Positions 1 through 8,079 of a stretch of 8,079 nucleotides of DNA are shown here, in pieces (the stretch's first letter is position 1; each line of letters begins with the position of its first letter). Made by a program: the position numbers and the translations under genes. Origin of the DNA: Caldilinea sp. (GTDB lineage Bacteria; Chloroflexota; Anaerolineae; Caldilineales; Caldilineaceae); assembly GCA_025055055.1 (NCBI GenBank), contig JANWYX010000038.1, positions 1-8,079 of the forward strand, written 5' to 3'. Under the pieces are notes generated by a model, which was given only the letters and a program-made list of their open reading frames with translations, was not told where the DNA came from and did not search any database.

Positions 1-234
1 GGTGTCCTCCCGGGGTGAAGGAGTGGGCGCGGGCGTCGGCGTCGACGTTGCGGTGACGGTTGCCGTCGCCGTGGCTGCGAGGGCCACTTCGGCGGGCGGC
101 GTCGGTGGCGGCCACCAGATGCCAAAGGGGCCGTTGACGACGAACATGACGCCTGCCGCCAGCGCCACAATCCCCAAAACGGTCGCAAGAAGGAGGGCGC
201 CGCCGGCGCGGCGCCGGGTTCGTTTCGGCGCCAC
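1..234 (-). CDS. N-terminal part of a membrane-anchored protein with a Thr/Pro-rich linker (runs off the left edge)
   Basis: This frame stays open from the window edge and gives a typical one-pass membrane architecture. A basic N-terminus (about residues 3-9, PKRTRRR) is followed by a hydrophobic helix at about residues 11-33, then a short NGPFGIWW segment, then a low-complexity stretch rich in Ala, Thr and Pro that continues to the last visible codon (about residue 78). The basic cluster before the helix predicts a cytoplasmic N-terminus, with the linker and the unseen domain outside. The start shown is GTG at 234. No convincing ribosome binding site precedes it, and the frame remains open upstream with an ATG at 390, so the start is uncertain. 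An ATG at 254 is in a different frame and lacks the hydrophobic helix. The functional domain lies outside the window, so no function is assigned. The gene follows gmhB after about 215 bases and may or may not belong to the same transcript. Confidence 0.6.
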   Translation of the reverse strand, partial: MAPKRTRRRAGGALLLATVLGIVALAAGVMFVVNGPFGIWWPPPTPPAEVALAATATATVTATSTPTPAPTPSPREDT

Positions 235-449
235 CGGGATGCTGCGCCCGCCATTTTGCTTCGTCGCCCGGTAATAAGGACAGCGGACGTGCGCGTCGCT
301 CAAACAAAAATTGGCCTGATGATCGATCGAGGGGGACGTAACAGGCTTGGTCCCAAAACAACGATGCGCCGGCGTGGGCTCGCTCAGCATGATTGTTTCG
401 TCATCGAAGAGACCCAGATATGGGCATGCACACATAGATGTTCTTACCT
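235..449. other. Intergenic stretch between gmhB and the membrane-protein gene
   Basis: It is more AT-rich than its flanks. On the minus strand it would be the downstream region of gmhB. I see no hairpin followed by a T-run that would end the operon; the best inverted repeat is only CCCA-TATC-TGGG around 416-427. No clear -35/-10 pair for the next minus-strand gene was found either. Part of it could belong to an N-terminal extension of that gene, because its frame is open here. Confidence 0.4.
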
Positions 450-1707
<1,258 letters not shown>

Positions 1708-1766
1708 GGCCTCCTCCTTGACCGAATTCTGTTGCTCGAATCAGAAGCCGACCGCCGACCGTCGGT

Positions 1767-2747
<981 letters not shown>

Positions 2748-2864
2748 CCTTCGTTCTCCTTACATTGGGCTTGCAACGTTTCGGGTGAACGTTTGGCGCA
2801 ATGCGGCATCATTCCAGATCGATGACCGGATAGATGCACCCGGATTGCGCAACGGCGCAGCCGC

Positions 2865-3596
2865 TCACAGCGGAAGCGCAGCGTAGCGCGCCTCCTGCGC
2901 CCGGGCGTAGCCGGCCGGCGTACCGATATCGATCACAAATTCTTCGGGGAGAATGGGCGCGCCCCAGACGGGCCACTGCAGCGCCAACATTTGGGGCAGC
3001 AGATCTCGACCGAAGTCATAGACGACGTTGGCCGGCATCAGCGAAAGAATGGAGGGTTCACAGATCAGAATGCCGGCGTTGGCCAGGTCGGTGAAAACCT
3101 GGTCGGCAGGGGGCTTTTCCACGAAACGACGCACGGCGCCGGATTCATCCAGTTCGACCAACCCACACTCGGTGGGGTTGGGAACTCGATACAGCACGAT
3201 CGTCATGCCTCTGTCGTTCGCACCGACCCTCGCCTCGTGAAACGCAACGATTCTGGCGAGGTCAACGTTGGTGAACACATCACCATAGACGACAACGAAG
3301 CGCTCGTTGAGGAAGTGCTCGAGCCGTTTGGCGGCGCCGGCGGTGCCCAACAGCTCCAACTCGAGGGAATAGGTGAGCGTGACGCCAAAGGCGCTCCCAT
3401 CTCCCAAATACCTCTGTATGACATGGGCGGCGTGATGCAGATTGACGGCTATTTCATTCACCCCGTACTTCCGTAGCCAACGGAGATGGTGACCAAGCAA
3501 CGGCTGGCCGTTGACCGCTAACATCGGTTTGGGAAACTCGGCGGTGAGACTTCCCAGTCGCGTCCCTTTGCCCGCCGCCAGAATCAACGCCTTCAT
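2865..3596 (-). CDS. hddC: Sugar-1-phosphate nucleotidyltransferase, probably heptose-1-phosphate guanylyltransferase
   Basis: Expected to condense D-glycero-alpha-D-manno-heptose-1-phosphate with GTP, giving GDP-heptose and pyrophosphate. The 243-residue protein is a single nucleotidyltransferase fold. The signature [13 protein letters not shown] is at 6-18 and is followed by PKPM at 22-25. The substrate loop LLGTAGA is at 82-88, a metal-binding GD pair is at 105-106, EKPP at 160-163, NAG at 173-175, and a second metal aspartate D223 lies in VIDIGTP. The frame also opens 16 codons upstream at a GTG (3644) with no properly spaced ribosome site. ATG 3596 is preferred because it directly precedes the signature and has AAAGGG about six bases upstream. 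The gene lies 60 bases after the sugar transferase. The fold alone cannot separate guanylyl- from thymidylyl- or uridylyltransferases; the heptose assignment comes from hddA, gmhA and gmhB downstream. Confidence 0.75.
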   Translation of the reverse strand: MKALILAAGKGTRLGSLTAEFPKPMLAVNGQPLLGHHLRWLRKYGVNEIAVNLHHAAHVIQRYLGDGSAFGVTLTYSLELELLGTAGAAKRLEHFLNERFVVVYGDVFTNVDLARIVAFHEARVGANDRGMTIVLYRVPNPTECGLVELDESGAVRRFVEKPPADQVFTDLANAGILICEPSILSLMPANVVYDFGRDLLPQMLALQWPVWGAPILPEEFVIDIGTPAGYARAQEARYAALPL

Positions 3597-3656
3597 GCTT
3601 GCCCTTTCTTCATCTGATCGCCGCCCAGGATTGCGTACGTTCACCCTTTTGCTTGC

Positions 3657-5159
3657 TCAATATGCGCCGCGCCCTTTGATGACAGCCGGAAGCGTTTGGA
3701 AGACAAGAATCTGAATGTCCATCCAAATGCTGTAGTTGCGAATATAATACATATCCAGCCGCACCCGCTCCTCGTAAGAAAGGTCCGAGCGCCCGGAGAC
3801 TTGCCACAGCCCGGTCATGCCCGGTTTGACGGTCAGCAGATTGAATTTCATCCGCCCATAGCGATTGTGCTCCGCCGGGCTGATCATACGCGGGCCGACC
3901 AAACTCATCTGCCCCAACAAGACGTTGATCAACTGCGGCAGCTCATCCAGGCTGGTACGGCGCAGGAAGCGGCCGATGCGCGTGATGCGCGGGTCATTCT
4001 TCAATTTCTGATTCTTTTCCAGCTCCAGCTTCAGTTCCGGATGCCGATCTAGAATTTCATTGCCGTTGACATGCATGGTGCGAAACTTGAAGGCGTCGAA
4101 CGGTTTGCCGCCGACACCCAACACGCGGCGGCGATAGAGCACCGGCCCCGGCGAGTCGAGCTTGATCAGCAGACCGATGCCGAGAAAGAGCGGCAACAAC
4201 AAAGGCATCGCCGCCAAAATCACGGTGTAATCCAAGATTGTCTTCAACAAGGCTTCGCCACGGGTCAGCCGCAGACGCCGGAGGCTTGTCAGAGGAACTG
4301 CATTGCGCGTGGTCACTTCCATCCCCGTTGTAAAGACTTCATATAGGCCGGAAGAGAGCCGCATGCGAATATCGGAGCGCTCACTCGTCAGTTGCTCGGA
4401 GAGCGCCACAAGCTGTTCGCCTTCCATGGCCGTCGTAGCAATCACCACCTCCTCGATGTTGTATGCATCCAGAATTGCGGGCAGGTCTTGTAGCGTACCC
4501 AAAACCTTGAAACCATGAACCTGCTCGCCGGGCGCATAGACGTCCTTGCCGTTGACGCTGACGAAACCGGTGATCTCCATGCCGGAGCTGGCGGAATCGC
4601 GCAGTTGATCGGCCAGGGCGACCGCCTCTTGATTAGCGCCGACGATCACCGTAGGCGAGACGAAATAGCCGTACTGCCGCGCTCGGTAAGCGATGCGCCG
4701 CATCGTAAGACGGAAAACGCAGAGCAGCAAGGTGGAAAACGCCCAGGCGTAGAGCAGCCACGCGCGTGCGATGACAAACTCCGGGTTCAAAAAGCTATAG
4801 ACGATGACCGCCATGATGCCCCACGTCACGGCGTTGAAGACGCGCCCATACTCCGCAATGCCTCCGAGCAGAATGTTAAAATCGTACAATCCAACCAACG
4901 CAAAGATCGCCAGCCAGAGCGGCACAAGCAACAACGAGAGAAAGAGATAGTCTTGTGGGTTCGGCACGATGTCCTGCGCAATCGCCAGCCCTACGGAGAA
5001 GCGCAGCCAGTAGGCCAGCGCAAAGGCAATGACGAGAACAAAAGCGTCTCCGAGCACCAGGAAAAACCGATAACGACGCCGCTGGGAACGAAGCGTTTGA
5101 CGAGAGTGGGACTCAAGTTTTTCTGAACGGCCAACCACAACCTTGGCGTTTGCAGACAT
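3657..5159 (-). CDS. Polyprenyl-phosphate sugar-1-phosphate transferase (exopolysaccharide initiating enzyme)
   Basis: Integral membrane enzyme expected to transfer a hexose-1-phosphate from a nucleotide sugar to undecaprenyl phosphate, starting a surface glycan on the inner face of the membrane. The 500-residue product has the full long-form layout. Four membrane helices lie roughly at 31-53, 70-90, 108-124 and 130-149, a Rossmann-like domain at about 166-286, a hydrophobic segment at 306-333, and the C-terminal catalytic domain at about 339-500. The catalytic domain shows FKFRTM, the Asp-Glu pair in [12 protein letters not shown] (D405, E406), SLVGPR, and [25 protein letters not shown] 5159 is chosen because GGAG lies six bases upstream; a GTG four codons earlier (5171) is possible but lacks a ribosome site. 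It is the first gene of the minus-strand operon leading into hddC, hddA, gmhA and gmhB. The sugar donor cannot be read from sequence; UDP-glucose or UDP-galactose is usual for this class. Confidence 0.88.
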   Translation of the reverse strand: MSANAKVVVGRSEKLESHSRQTLRSQRRRYRFFLVLGDAFVLVIAFALAYWLRFSVGLAIAQDIVPNPQDYLFLSLLLVPLWLAIFALVGLYDFNILLGGIAEYGRVFNAVTWGIMAVIVYSFLNPEFVIARAWLLYAWAFSTLLLCVFRLTMRRIAYRARQYGYFVSPTVIVGANQEAVALADQLRDSASSGMEITGFVSVNGKDVYAPGEQVHGFKVLGTLQDLPAILDAYNIEEVVIATTAMEGEQLVALSEQLTSERSDIRMRLSSGLYEVFTTGMEVTTRNAVPLTSLRRLRLTRGEALLKTILDYTVILAAMPLLLPLFLGIGLLIKLDSPGPVLYRRRVLGVGGKPFDAFKFRTMHVNGNEILDRHPELKLELEKNQKLKNDPRITRIGRFLRRTSLDELPQLINVLLGQMSLVGPRMISPAEHNRYGRMKFNLLTVKPGMTGLWQVSGRSDLSYEERVRLDMYYIRNYSIWMDIQILVFQTLPAVIKGRGAY

Positions 5160-5216
5160 AGGCGACTCCACGAGTGGGTGATTTACACCGTGCGATCGGT
5201 CATATTTGCTGCGCTC

Positions 5217-5222
5217 ATTGTA
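5217..5222 (-). promoter_or_regulatory. Candidate -10 element for the glycan operon
   Basis: Read on the minus strand this is TACAAT, a 5/6 match to TATAAT, within an AT-rich stretch about 58 bases before the sugar-transferase start codon. No good -35 hexamer sits 16-18 bases upstream, so the call is weak. TTGTCA a little further upstream is a better -35 match but is badly spaced. Confidence 0.25.
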
Positions 5223-5359
5223 GTTGAAAATTCTTTTGCATTTTCTTACAATCCGCTGACAAGTCTTCCGACTCTAAGAACGGACAGCCGCATCGCCAAC
5301 CCGAAATTCACCCTTGGGTTTGCGGACGGCTCTCCCCCTGCAAATGGATCTTTCGGTCG

Positions 5360-5388
5360 TTGACAATTTCAGCGGTCATGACTAGAAT
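5360..5388 (+). promoter_or_regulatory. Strong sigma70/SigA-type promoter driving hpf
   Basis: A perfect -35 hexamer TTGACA (5360-5365) is separated by exactly 17 bases from the -10 hexamer TAGAAT (5383-5388, 5/6 match). The predicted transcription start is near 5395, which gives a leader of about 243 bases before the hpf ATG. This is the best housekeeping promoter in the window. Its strength suggests that hpf may be transcribed by the vegetative polymerase and also controlled after transcription. Confidence 0.75.
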
Positions 5389-5543
5389 CGGATTATGAAT
5401 GATGCTTCTGGATTTTTTCCTCGGCCGTGCCGATTTTGGGTCTCGACAGTTGCACAAAGATTTGAAGACGCGCGGTCGGCTCATCACAACCTGCCAGACT
5501 CCACTTTCAACAAAGGAACCACCGAGCAGGCGCTGTCGTTTTC

Positions 5544-5579
5544 CATGAAACAGAGGCTCATCGAGCGCAATGTTTCATG
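5544..5579 (+). promoter_or_regulatory. Two-tier stem-loop in the hpf leader
   Basis: A perfect 9-base outer stem (CATGAAACA at 5544-5552 with TGTTTCATG at 5571-5579) encloses a small internal loop (GAG/GCAA) and a 4-base inner stem (GCTC at 5556-5559 with GAGC at 5563-5566) capped by ATC. It lies inside the transcribed leader, about 46 bases before the hpf ribosome site. It is not followed by a T-run, so it is not a standard terminator. An mRNA stability or regulatory element, or an inverted-repeat operator, is possible. Confidence 0.45.
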
Positions 5580-5635
5580 TTTCCATCTCATCTCCCTCTA
5601 TCGCTAACCAGGATCATTGTAGAAAGGAGTAGAGA

Positions 5636-6207
<572 letters not shown>

Positions 6208-6231
6208 GCGAACGCAGCGCTTTCACAAGAC

Positions 6232-6262
6232 AAAAACCGGCGCCGAAACGGCGCCGGTTTTT
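6232..6262. terminator. Bidirectional intrinsic terminator between hpf and the cysteine hydrolase gene
   Basis: A perfect 9-base GC stem (CCGGCGCCG at 6237-6245 with CGGCGCCGG at 6249-6257) has an AAA loop, is preceded by AAAAA and followed by TTTTT. Because of the matching A- and T-runs it works as an intrinsic terminator on both strands. It sits 25 bases after the hpf stop and 10 bases after the stop of the convergent gene. Confidence 0.93.
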
Positions 6263-6271
6263 GTTGCCGTT

Positions 6272-7303
6272 TCACGCCCATCCTTGCAGCCACTGCTCGA
6301 TCGGATCCGTCGAGCGAACGAGATGCATCCCCGCTGCAGCAAACCGCGCAAACGCTGCGTCCGCCGCCTCGGTGTAGTCAACAACGCCGGACACTACCAC
6401 CGGCGACATGCAATCCACCAGCAAGTAGATTTTCTCTATCTGTTCCGGCGCATCCTGTCGGTAGTGCTCCAACAAATCCTGTACCGTCCAGGCGACACAG
6501 TGGCTCTTTGCCTCTCCGGCCACCAGAATGGCGTCAAACGTGCGTAGGCGGTCGAGCAATCTCTGATTCACGACGCCGACCGGGTTGCCGAGATGGTCTG
6601 CCCGCACCTCGGGCTCGATGGCAGAGTAGTTCTCGGTCAAGGGGTGGTTGCCTTTGATCTGAATATCGGGCTGACTGCTGCGGGCAACGCTGTGGAAAAA
6701 GATCGCTTCCTCGAAGGATGCCACCAACGCATGCCCGATTCCCCCCAGCATGGCGTGATAAGGCCACACCGTCAGGGCATAATGACCGGACGCCGCCAGC
6801 GTGCGCGTGTAGTGCAGGAGATGGGCTTGCACATACGCCGGCTCCAGCCCCAACGTTGGCCCGAGTGCAGGGTTGAAACGCCAGACCTCGCGTTCGATGT
6901 CGTCGACCGTGATTTGCGTGTGCGGCGCCGGATGCTCGCCGGCCTCGTTCACGAAGAAGAGAGGGTGGAAAACCTGCGCAGCCTGGTGGGTATCCATCGT
7001 CGGGAAAATTTGGGTGATGACATCCAGGTTGCGGTAGATGAACTCGCAAAGCCGGCGGTTGTCTTCCACTGCGCCCAGGCCGGAACGTCCGCCCACAAAA
7101 AGCTCGAAGTCGGGAATACAAAAGGTGTTCTGCACGTCGATCGCCAATAGGGCGACACGAAAGCGATCTTCGCCGACCGGACGCAAGCCATGTCGCCTCG
7201 CCCACTCTCTTGCCTCTATCGCCCGCTCCGCATAGGGAACCCGCCAAACCTCACTCACTCGCTGCGGATCGTAGTGAGGAGGCAACGGCAATGATGTGCG
7301 CAT
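6272..7303 (-). CDS. Long isochorismatase/nicotinamidase-fold cysteine hydrolase
   Basis: Predicted soluble hydrolase acting on an amide or similar bond through a Cys-Lys-Asp triad; the substrate is unknown. In the 343-residue product the triad is visible as D56 in AIDVQNTF, K217 in QIKGNHPL and C269 in [10 protein letters not shown]. Residues resembling the nicotinamidase metal site are also present: D104 and H106 in TMDTHQ, and H183 in VWPYHAM. The family usually runs to 180-220 residues. The excess here is an N-terminal extension of about 45 residues and an insertion of about 70 residues between DTH and VWPYH. The start is firm: GGAGG six bases before ATG 7303. The gene stands alone, convergent with hpf and sharing its terminator; a candidate promoter lies at 7366-7395. 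Nicotinamidase is possible, but no NAD-pathway gene is nearby and the size is atypical, so only the superfamily is assigned with confidence. Confidence 0.88.
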   Translation of the reverse strand: MRTSLPLPPHYDPQRVSEVWRVPYAERAIEAREWARRHGLRPVGEDRFRVALLAIDVQNTFCIPDFELFVGGRSGLGAVEDNRRLCEFIYRNLDVITQIFPTMDTHQAAQVFHPLFFVNEAGEHPAPHTQITVDDIEREVWRFNPALGPTLGLEPAYVQAHLLHYTRTLAASGHYALTVWPYHAMLGGIGHALVASFEEAIFFHSVARSSQPDIQIKGNHPLTENYSAIEPEVRADHLGNPVGVVNQRLLDRLRTFDAILVAGEAKSHCVAWTVQDLLEHYRQDAPEQIEKIYLLVDCMSPVVVSGVVDYTEAADAAFARFAAAGMHLVRSTDPIEQWLQGWA

Positions 7304-7365
7304 TTTTCCCCTCCGCCGAACTGCTGTCTGCTCAGCACGGTTAATGTAGATTCAACACTAACCTA

Positions 7366-7395
7366 ATCTTAGCATACCTCTGTCTGACTTGTCCA
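7366..7395 (-). promoter_or_regulatory. Candidate promoter for the cysteine hydrolase gene
   Basis: On the minus strand TGGACA (7390-7395, 5/6 match to TTGACA) and TAAGAT (7366-7371, 4/6 match to TATAAT) are 18 bases apart. The -10 element lies about 60 bases before the start codon in an AT-rich stretch. It is plausible but not strong. Confidence 0.35.
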
Positions 7396-7492
7396 GCGGG
7401 ATCAACGGAAAGGGATTTTGACGAATAGTTTTGGCGCTTTGTAGGCGCTGCTCATCCTCGCATTCCCCAGGACCTTGCGAGACATCAAGAAC

Positions 7493-7511
7493 GTGCAGCT
7501 GCGAGCCGCAC
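7493..7511. repeat. REP-like imperfect palindrome
   Basis: GTGC-A-GCT-GCG-AGC-C-GCAC folds on itself with one mismatched position, and is flanked by ACGT- and -CTACG. Short GC-rich palindromes of this form in intergenic DNA resemble REP elements that are dispersed in many bacterial genomes. Only one copy is visible here, so repetition in the genome is an inference. Confidence 0.35.
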
Positions 7512-7545
7512 CTACGATGAAACCGACGTATTTGTATAGGCGCTC

Positions 7546-7612
7546 CCTCCTGGCCCCCTCTTCCAGCATTGGCTGGCCCCCTCTTCCAGCATTGGGAGAG
7601 GGGGCCAGGAGG
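7546..7612. repeat. Tandem 23-base direct repeat that also forms a 16-base inverted repeat
   Basis: Two identical, directly adjacent 23-base units (7550-7572 and 7573-7595) start CTGGCCCCCTCTTCCAGC and end ATTGG. The sequence CCTCCTGGCCCCCTCT (7546-7561) is an exact inverted match to AGAGGGGGCCAGGAGG (7597-7612). The second unit can pair with the same right arm over 12 bases with a 12-base loop, so two hairpins compete. It looks like an intergenic palindromic repeat in which one arm has been duplicated. There is no T-run, so it is not a classical terminator. Confidence 0.75.
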
Positions 7613-7692
7613 TGAGGGCTACCATCGTTGCCAGATCATTTCGGCAAATTCATGACGCTTCCTGGAAGGCGGGCTGACTACGGGAACGTCTA

Positions 7693-8079
7693 TCAAGAAA
7701 GAAGTTGCAGTGCGCCGGCCAGAACGGTTTGCGCCACTATGTCGTCGGCGAGCGTGCGCGCGTTGAGCTTGAAGGTGGTGAGCCCTATCCGCCCGCGGCC
7801 GTAGGGTATCTCCGCCAGCAGCGAGACCGGCCTGTGGATCCACCCTAACGCCAAACCGGCCCAACTGTGCGTGCGATAGGCCCAGGAAGGCAATCCCACA
7901 AGCACATAATCCGGCATAATGGGGGCGTATTCCATTTCCAGCAGCGGACTGCCGGGCAGTGCAGCGAAGGGGCCCTGCTTTTTGATCCACGCAAAGGAGG
8001 TCGCCCAGTCACCCTGCCAGTGGGTGCCTTTGCGGGCGACGACGGCGCCGACAGGTAAACGGGTTATGTCAGGGCCATC
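7693..8079 (-). CDS. C-terminal fragment of a probable glycoside hydrolase (runs off the right edge)
   Basis: The minus-strand frame is open from the window edge to the stop at 7693 and yields 129 codons including the stop. Near its start the fragment has [16 protein letters not shown] (about residues 20-35), then [24 protein letters not shown], and finally a beta-rich end with [17 protein letters not shown] followed by a helix, [15 protein letters not shown]. The pattern 'GRGR-x-x-LTTFKL' followed by an aspartate and a closing helix resembles the C-terminal domain of some bacterial GH2-type or beta-galactosidase-like proteins, where it sits in a glutamine-amidotransferase-like fold. That family call comes from recalled pattern only. 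An internal ATG at 7935 would not be the start, as conserved-looking sequence continues upstream of it. No catalytic residues are visible in this part. It lies upstream of the repeat-rich gap and is not obviously linked to the hydrolase gene at 6272-7303. Confidence 0.6.
   Translation of the reverse strand, partial: DGPDITRLPVGAVVARKGTHWQGDWATSFAWIKKQGPFAALPGSPLLEMEYAPIMPDYVLVGLPSWAYRTHSWAGLALGWIHRPVSLLAEIPYGRGRIGLTTFKLNARTLADDIVAQTVLAGALQLLS

Larger units (their letters stand above)
7304..7692. other. Non-coding region with repeats between the cysteine hydrolase gene and the right-edge gene
   Basis: No ORF here looks protein-coding. It holds a promoter candidate for the minus-strand hydrolase gene, a REP-like palindrome at 7493-7511, and a tandem plus inverted repeat at 7546-7612. 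Similar short strings occur twice, at about 7440 (TTGTAGGCGCT) and 7532 (TTGTATAGGCGCT), flanking the palindrome. No T-run terminator for the right-edge gene is visible. Confidence 0.6.

Noticed and set aside
2..274. Plus-strand ORF (90 codons) at the left edge
   Set aside because: Val/Ala/Gly/Arg repeats mirror the Thr/Pro-linker codons of the opposite strand, where the membrane-anchor architecture makes better sense.
2834..2864. TGCGC-CGTT-GCGCA hairpin after hddC, considered as a terminator
   Set aside because: Five-base stem with no T-run, lying inside an apparent operon.
4515..5126. Plus-strand ORF (203 codons) opposite the sugar transferase N-terminal half
   Set aside because: Antisense to strongly predicted membrane helices; its own product is highly charged and low in complexity.
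5421..5437. Short hairpin TCGGC-CGT-GCCGA followed by TTTT in the hpf leader, considered as an attenuator
   Set aside because: The stem is only five bases and the T-run four, too weak to call a terminator.
6534..7247. Minus-strand ORF (237 codons) in another frame of the cysteine hydrolase gene
   Set aside because: Overlaps the true frame, which carries the catalytic residues and a good ribosome site; its own product is Arg/Pro/Cys-rich.
7550..7595. Two direct repeats considered as a CRISPR array
   Set aside because: The units are directly adjacent with no spacer, only two copies exist, and there are no cas genes.
7619..7990. Minus-strand ORF (123 codons) at the right edge
   Set aside because: Out of frame with the edge-spanning frame, which gives a coherent carbohydrate-enzyme-like C-terminus; this one is Arg/Ala/His-rich.

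Overview
The window reads as chromosomal DNA from a GC-rich bacterium. A Chloroflexota-like host (Anaerolineae/Caldilinea type) is my best guess, but it is only an inference. It rests on the membrane-anchored protein with a Thr/Pro-rich linker at the left edge, the long-form hibernation factor, the glycoside-hydrolase-like fragment at the right edge, and heptose genes linked to a polyprenyl-phosphate sugar transferase rather than to lipopolysaccharide genes. No rRNA, tRNA, CRISPR array, transposase or integrase was seen.

Layout. Positions 1-234 (minus) hold the start of a single-pass membrane protein that leaves the window. Positions 450-5159 (minus) hold five co-directional genes, read from right to left: a polyprenyl-phosphate sugar-1-phosphate transferase, then hddC, hddA, gmhA and gmhB. 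Positions 5160-5637 are a divergent control region. It carries a near-consensus sigma70-type promoter pointing right and a roughly 240-base leader with a two-tier stem-loop. Positions 5638-6207 (plus) encode long-form ribosome hibernation promoting factor. A strong bidirectional terminator at 6232-6262 separates it from a convergent gene (6272-7303, minus) for an unusually long isochorismatase/nicotinamidase-fold cysteine hydrolase. Positions 7304-7692 are non-coding, with a promoter candidate, a REP-like palindrome and a tandem 23-base repeat that also forms an inverted repeat. From 7693 to the right edge (minus) lies the C-terminal end of a probable carbohydrate-active enzyme.

How the genes fit together. 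GmhA converts sedoheptulose-7-phosphate to D-glycero-D-manno-heptose-7-phosphate, HddA phosphorylates O-1, GmhB removes the 7-phosphate, and HddC adds a nucleotide, expected to be GMP. That is the complete set for GDP-D-glycero-alpha-D-manno-heptose. The leading gene encodes an enzyme that starts a glycan on a polyprenyl-phosphate carrier. The cluster therefore most likely supplies an activated heptose to an exopolysaccharide, capsule or S-layer glycan. No glycosyltransferase, flippase or polymerase lies in the window, so the rest of that pathway must be elsewhere. The most interesting items are the heptose module itself, the altered metal-site residues in GmhA, the hpf leader with its possible leaderless small ORF, and the long cysteine hydrolase.
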